A DNA stretch of 15,464 bases from Planctomycetota bacterium (lineage in GTDB: Bacteria; Planctomycetota; UBA8108; UBA1146; JAJFFE01), in contig JAGQRC010000017.1 of the NCBI GenBank assembly GCA_020425835.1, positions 1-15,464 on the forward strand, written 5' to 3'. Positions 13,402-15,464 of the stretch are shown piece by piece. The notes below the pieces were generated by a model. That model saw only the letters and a list, made by a program, of their open reading frames with translations. It searched no databases and had not been told where the DNA came from. The first letter of the stretch is position 1. Every line of letters starts with the position of its first letter. The translations under genes were made by a program, and so were the position numbers.

Positions 13402-13406
13402 GGAGG
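13402..13406 (+). promoter_or_regulatory. Ribosome binding site that fixes the GTG start of the beta-helix gene
   Basis: GGAGG lies 6 nt before the GTG at 13413, which begins a Sec-type signal peptide. Confidence 0.7.
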
Positions 13407-13412
13407 GTGCTC

Positions 13413-15464
13413 GTGCGCCTCGACATCGCCTGGCCCGTGCTCCACGTCGTTCTCCTCGGACTTCCCCTCGGTACGGCGGTCGTCTCGGCTGCGGACGAGT
13501 TCCCCGTCGTCCGGGTCACCGAGGACGACACGACGATCGATCGCTCCTGTCGAATCGAGATCGAGCCCGGGTGGGTCATCGCGGATGTCGCCGGGGACGG
13601 CGCGATCCGAATCGTGGCCGACGACATCGAGGTCGACTTCGGCGGCTCGGTCCTGCGCGGCGCCCCGATGGACGCTGCCGGCAACGCGCTCCGCGGGGTC
13701 GGGGTCCGGGTCGACGGTCGGAAGGGGGTCACCCTTCGCGGTCTCGACGTTCGCGGCTACAAGGTGGGGCTCCGCGCGACCGACACCCGGTCGTTGACGA
13801 TCGAACGGAGTGCGTTCTCCGGCAACTTCCGGCAGCACCTCCTCTCCACGCCGGCGGCCGAGGAGGTCGGCGACTGGCTCTCCCCACACCGCAACGATGA
13901 AGGTCAATGGCGCGAGCTCTACGGCGCCGCGATCTCGCTGGAGCGTTCGACCGACGCGACGGTCCGCGACGTGACCGTGCGTGAGGGACAGAACGGGATC
14001 ATCCTCGATCGCGTCACCGAGTCTCGACTCTACGACAACGACGCCTCGTTCCTGTCGGGGTGGGGTCTCGCGCTCTGGCGGAGCAGCGACAACATCATCA
14101 GCCGCAACGCCTTCGACTTCTGCATCCGCGGCTACAGCCACGGCGTCTACAACCGCGGTCAGGACTCCGCGGGCATCCTGATGTTCGAGCAGTGCAGCCG
14201 GAACGTGATCGCCGAGAACTCGGTGACCCACGGCGGCGATGGATTCTTCGGCCACGCGGGGCGCGAGGCGTTGGGAGAGTCGCCGCCGCCGGAAGGGTTC
14301 GACTACCGACGTGCCGGGAACGACGAGAATCTCCTGGTGCGGAACGACTTCTCGGATGCCGCGGCCCACGGGATCGAGATGACCTTCGGTTTCGACAATG
14401 TCTTTGCGTCGAATCGGATCCGAGGCAACGCGATCTGCGGGGTGTGGGGCGGATACTCCCAGGGCACCGTCATCGCGAACAACACCTTCCGCGCCAATGG
14501 CGACGCCGGCTACGGGCTCGAGCGGGGCGGCATCAACATCGAGCACGGGAGCGGAACTCTGGTTCTCGCCAACCAGTTCGACGGAGACGCGTGTGGCGTC
14601 CATCTGTGGTGGGATCCGGACGAAGGGCTCCTGAAGACGCCCTGGGTGAAGGCCAATGGCGCGGCCTGTGAGCGAAACTCGATCGTCTCCAACGCGTTCA
14701 CCGACTGCGGCGTGGCGATACACCTCCGTCGGACCGGCTCCACGCTGATGAAGGGGAACCGGTTCGAGGGAGAGGGCGAGAGTGTCCGCAACGAAGGTGG
14801 CGCGGAGCCGACCGACCAGGTCGGAGATCTCCCTTGGAGCGATCCGGAGGTCCCGGTGCTCGGCCGACGGCGTCCGGTCGGACGTCGCTCCCATCTCGAC
14901 GGGCGGCAGACGATCGTCATGACCGAGTGGGGCCCGTGGGATCACGAGGGACCCCTGGTGCAGAAGTCGCGCGTCGATCACGGACTCGACCTGATCGTGC
15001 TCGGCGTGGCGAAGCTCCGCGTCGATCGAGTGACCGTGTCGTCGGGAGGGTTGCGCATCGAGACGCCGGAGTCGGAGGTGCAAGACCCGGCCGTGTTCCG
15101 AGTGCGAGCCGCACGGCCGGGTGTCTTCACGTACACGCTCGGTCTCCGAGGGACGGCGGTCGTCGACGGTTCGGAGTGGAAGCAACTGTTGACGGGCCAC
15201 GTCGTCTCGACGGATTGGCAGGTCCGCGTCTTTCCCTGGACCGTCGACCCCCGCGAAGATCTCGACGGCTGGCGTGCCGAGTCGGAGAAGGGACTCGTCG
15301 CGACGCGCTCCGACCTGGAGCTCCGCTATGGCGGCGGCGGTCCGCGCGACGTCGCTCTCTCGGAAGAGATCGCGACGTCGGGCCCGGGCGCGGATCGCTT
15401 CGGCACGATCGCCACGGCACGGCTCGCGATGCCGGCCGGTCGGTACACCGTACGCACCCTGAGC
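13413..15464 (+). CDS. Secreted right-handed parallel beta-helix protein, 3' end outside the window
   Basis: The frame is open without a stop from the GTG at 13413 to the last base, 684 residues in view. The start is supported by GGAGG 6 nt upstream and a signal peptide (VRLDIAWPVLHVVLLGLPLG, then TAVVSAADEF; cleavage likely after VSA). Residues ~55-460 are a parallel beta-helix of the NosD/pectate-lyase type, with rungs such as 'IRIVADDIEVDFGGSVLRG', 'GVRVDGRKGVTLRGLDVRGY', 'SSDNIISRNAFDFC', 'NVIAENSVTHGGDG', 'GTVIANNTFRANGDAGYG' and 'GTLVLANQFDGD'. A conserved-looking 'TEWGPWDHEGPLVQ' follows at ~503, then a beta-rich region (~520-640). The segment just before the window end, 'TIATARLAMPAGRYTVRTLS', resembles the start of a PA14-like domain. 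Such proteins often bind or cleave polysaccharides, but I cannot identify catalytic residues, so activity is open. Confidence 0.87.
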   Translation, partial: MRLDIAWPVLHVVLLGLPLGTAVVSAADEFPVVRVTEDDTTIDRSCRIEIEPGWVIADVAGDGAIRIVADDIEVDFGGSVLRGAPMDAAGNALRGVGVRVDGRKGVTLRGLDVRGYKVGLRATDTRSLTIERSAFSGNFRQHLLSTPAAEEVGDWLSPHRNDEGQWRELYGAAISLERSTDATVRDVTVREGQNGIILDRVTESRLYDNDASFLSGWGLALWRSSDNIISRNAFDFCIRGYSHGVYNRGQDSAGILMFEQCSRNVIAENSVTHGGDGFFGHAGREALGESPPPEGFDYRRAGNDENLLVRNDFSDAAAHGIEMTFGFDNVFASNRIRGNAICGVWGGYSQGTVIANNTFRANGDAGYGLERGGINIEHGSGTLVLANQFDGDACGVHLWWDPDEGLLKTPWVKANGAACERNSIVSNAFTDCGVAIHLRRTGSTLMKGNRFEGEGESVRNEGGAEPTDQVGDLPWSDPEVPVLGRRRPVGRRSHLDGRQTIVMTEWGPWDHEGPLVQKSRVDHGLDLIVLGVAKLRVDRVTVSSGGLRIETPESEVQDPAVFRVRAARPGVFTYTLGLRGTAVVDGSEWKQLLTGHVVSTDWQVRVFPWTVDPREDLDGWRAESEKGLVATRSDLELRYGGGGPRDVALSEEIATSGPGADRFGTIATARLAMPAGRYTVRTLS

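Noticed and set aside
12494..13732. Minus-strand open frame of 412 codons
   Set aside because: It is antisense to the FkbM methyltransferase, whose SAM and KIDVEG motifs decide the strand.
13059..15200. Minus-strand open frame of 713 codons
   Set aside because: The + frame from 13413 encodes a signal peptide and parallel beta-helix rungs; the minus frame has no family features.

Overview
The window looks like a chromosomal segment of a high-GC member of the Planctomycetota (inference). Four things point there: an ECF sigma factor translationally coupled to a membrane Ser/Thr kinase with a TPR ectodomain; secreted beta-propeller proteins ending in a cysteine-containing dockerin-like domain; a protein with a C-terminal 'LEHGRFPETIGELVP' segment of the kind common in planctomycete hypothetical proteins; and scarce Shine-Dalgarno and sigma70 consensus sites. 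There are no RNA genes, insertion sequences, CRISPR arrays or phage genes. Every gene reads as ordinary chromosomal content with similar base composition.

Layout. (1) 2-919: 3' part of an unrecognised protein, + strand. (2) 1100-4253: two convergent secreted proteins. One is a six-bladed propeller with Ca-binding-type loops, the other a seven-repeat FG-GAP propeller. Both end in the same six-cysteine dockerin-like domain. Between their 3' ends lie a strong hairpin terminator and a very G-rich tract with a G-quadruplex motif. (3) 4254-4775: about 520 bp with no credible gene, divergent regulatory space with several hairpins and a 12-bp palindrome. (4) 4776-8335: an ECF sigma factor and a Ser/Thr kinase sharing an ATGA overlap. 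(5) 12387 down to 8348, minus strand: a PEGA-domain lipoprotein, murD (GTGA overlap), a 148-bp gap, then the alpha and beta subunits of a 2-oxoacid dehydrogenase E1 (ATGA overlap). The beta gene is damaged near its 3' end. (6) 12509-15464, + strand: an FkbM-family methyltransferase and a secreted parallel beta-helix protein that runs off the window.

How the genes work together. The sigma factor/kinase pair is one signalling unit: an extracytoplasmic TPR sensor, a cytoplasmic kinase, and a sigma factor whose region 2.2 has DATA where the acidic DAED would be. This suggests that phosphorylation of Thr44 supplies the missing charge. The two propeller proteins probably go to the cell surface or outside. 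The lipoprotein and MurD belong to the envelope. The E1 genes belong to branched-chain 2-oxoacid (or similar) oxidation and lack E2 and E3 partners here.

Most notable points: the DATA/Thr44 sigma motif; the apparent internal deletion plus frameshift in E1 beta, whose expected C-terminus is still readable in another frame; the repeated Ca-loop propeller with the shared six-cysteine tail; and the G-quadruplex tract. I see no clearly new multi-gene defence or mobile system. All family assignments come from reading motifs, not from database searches.
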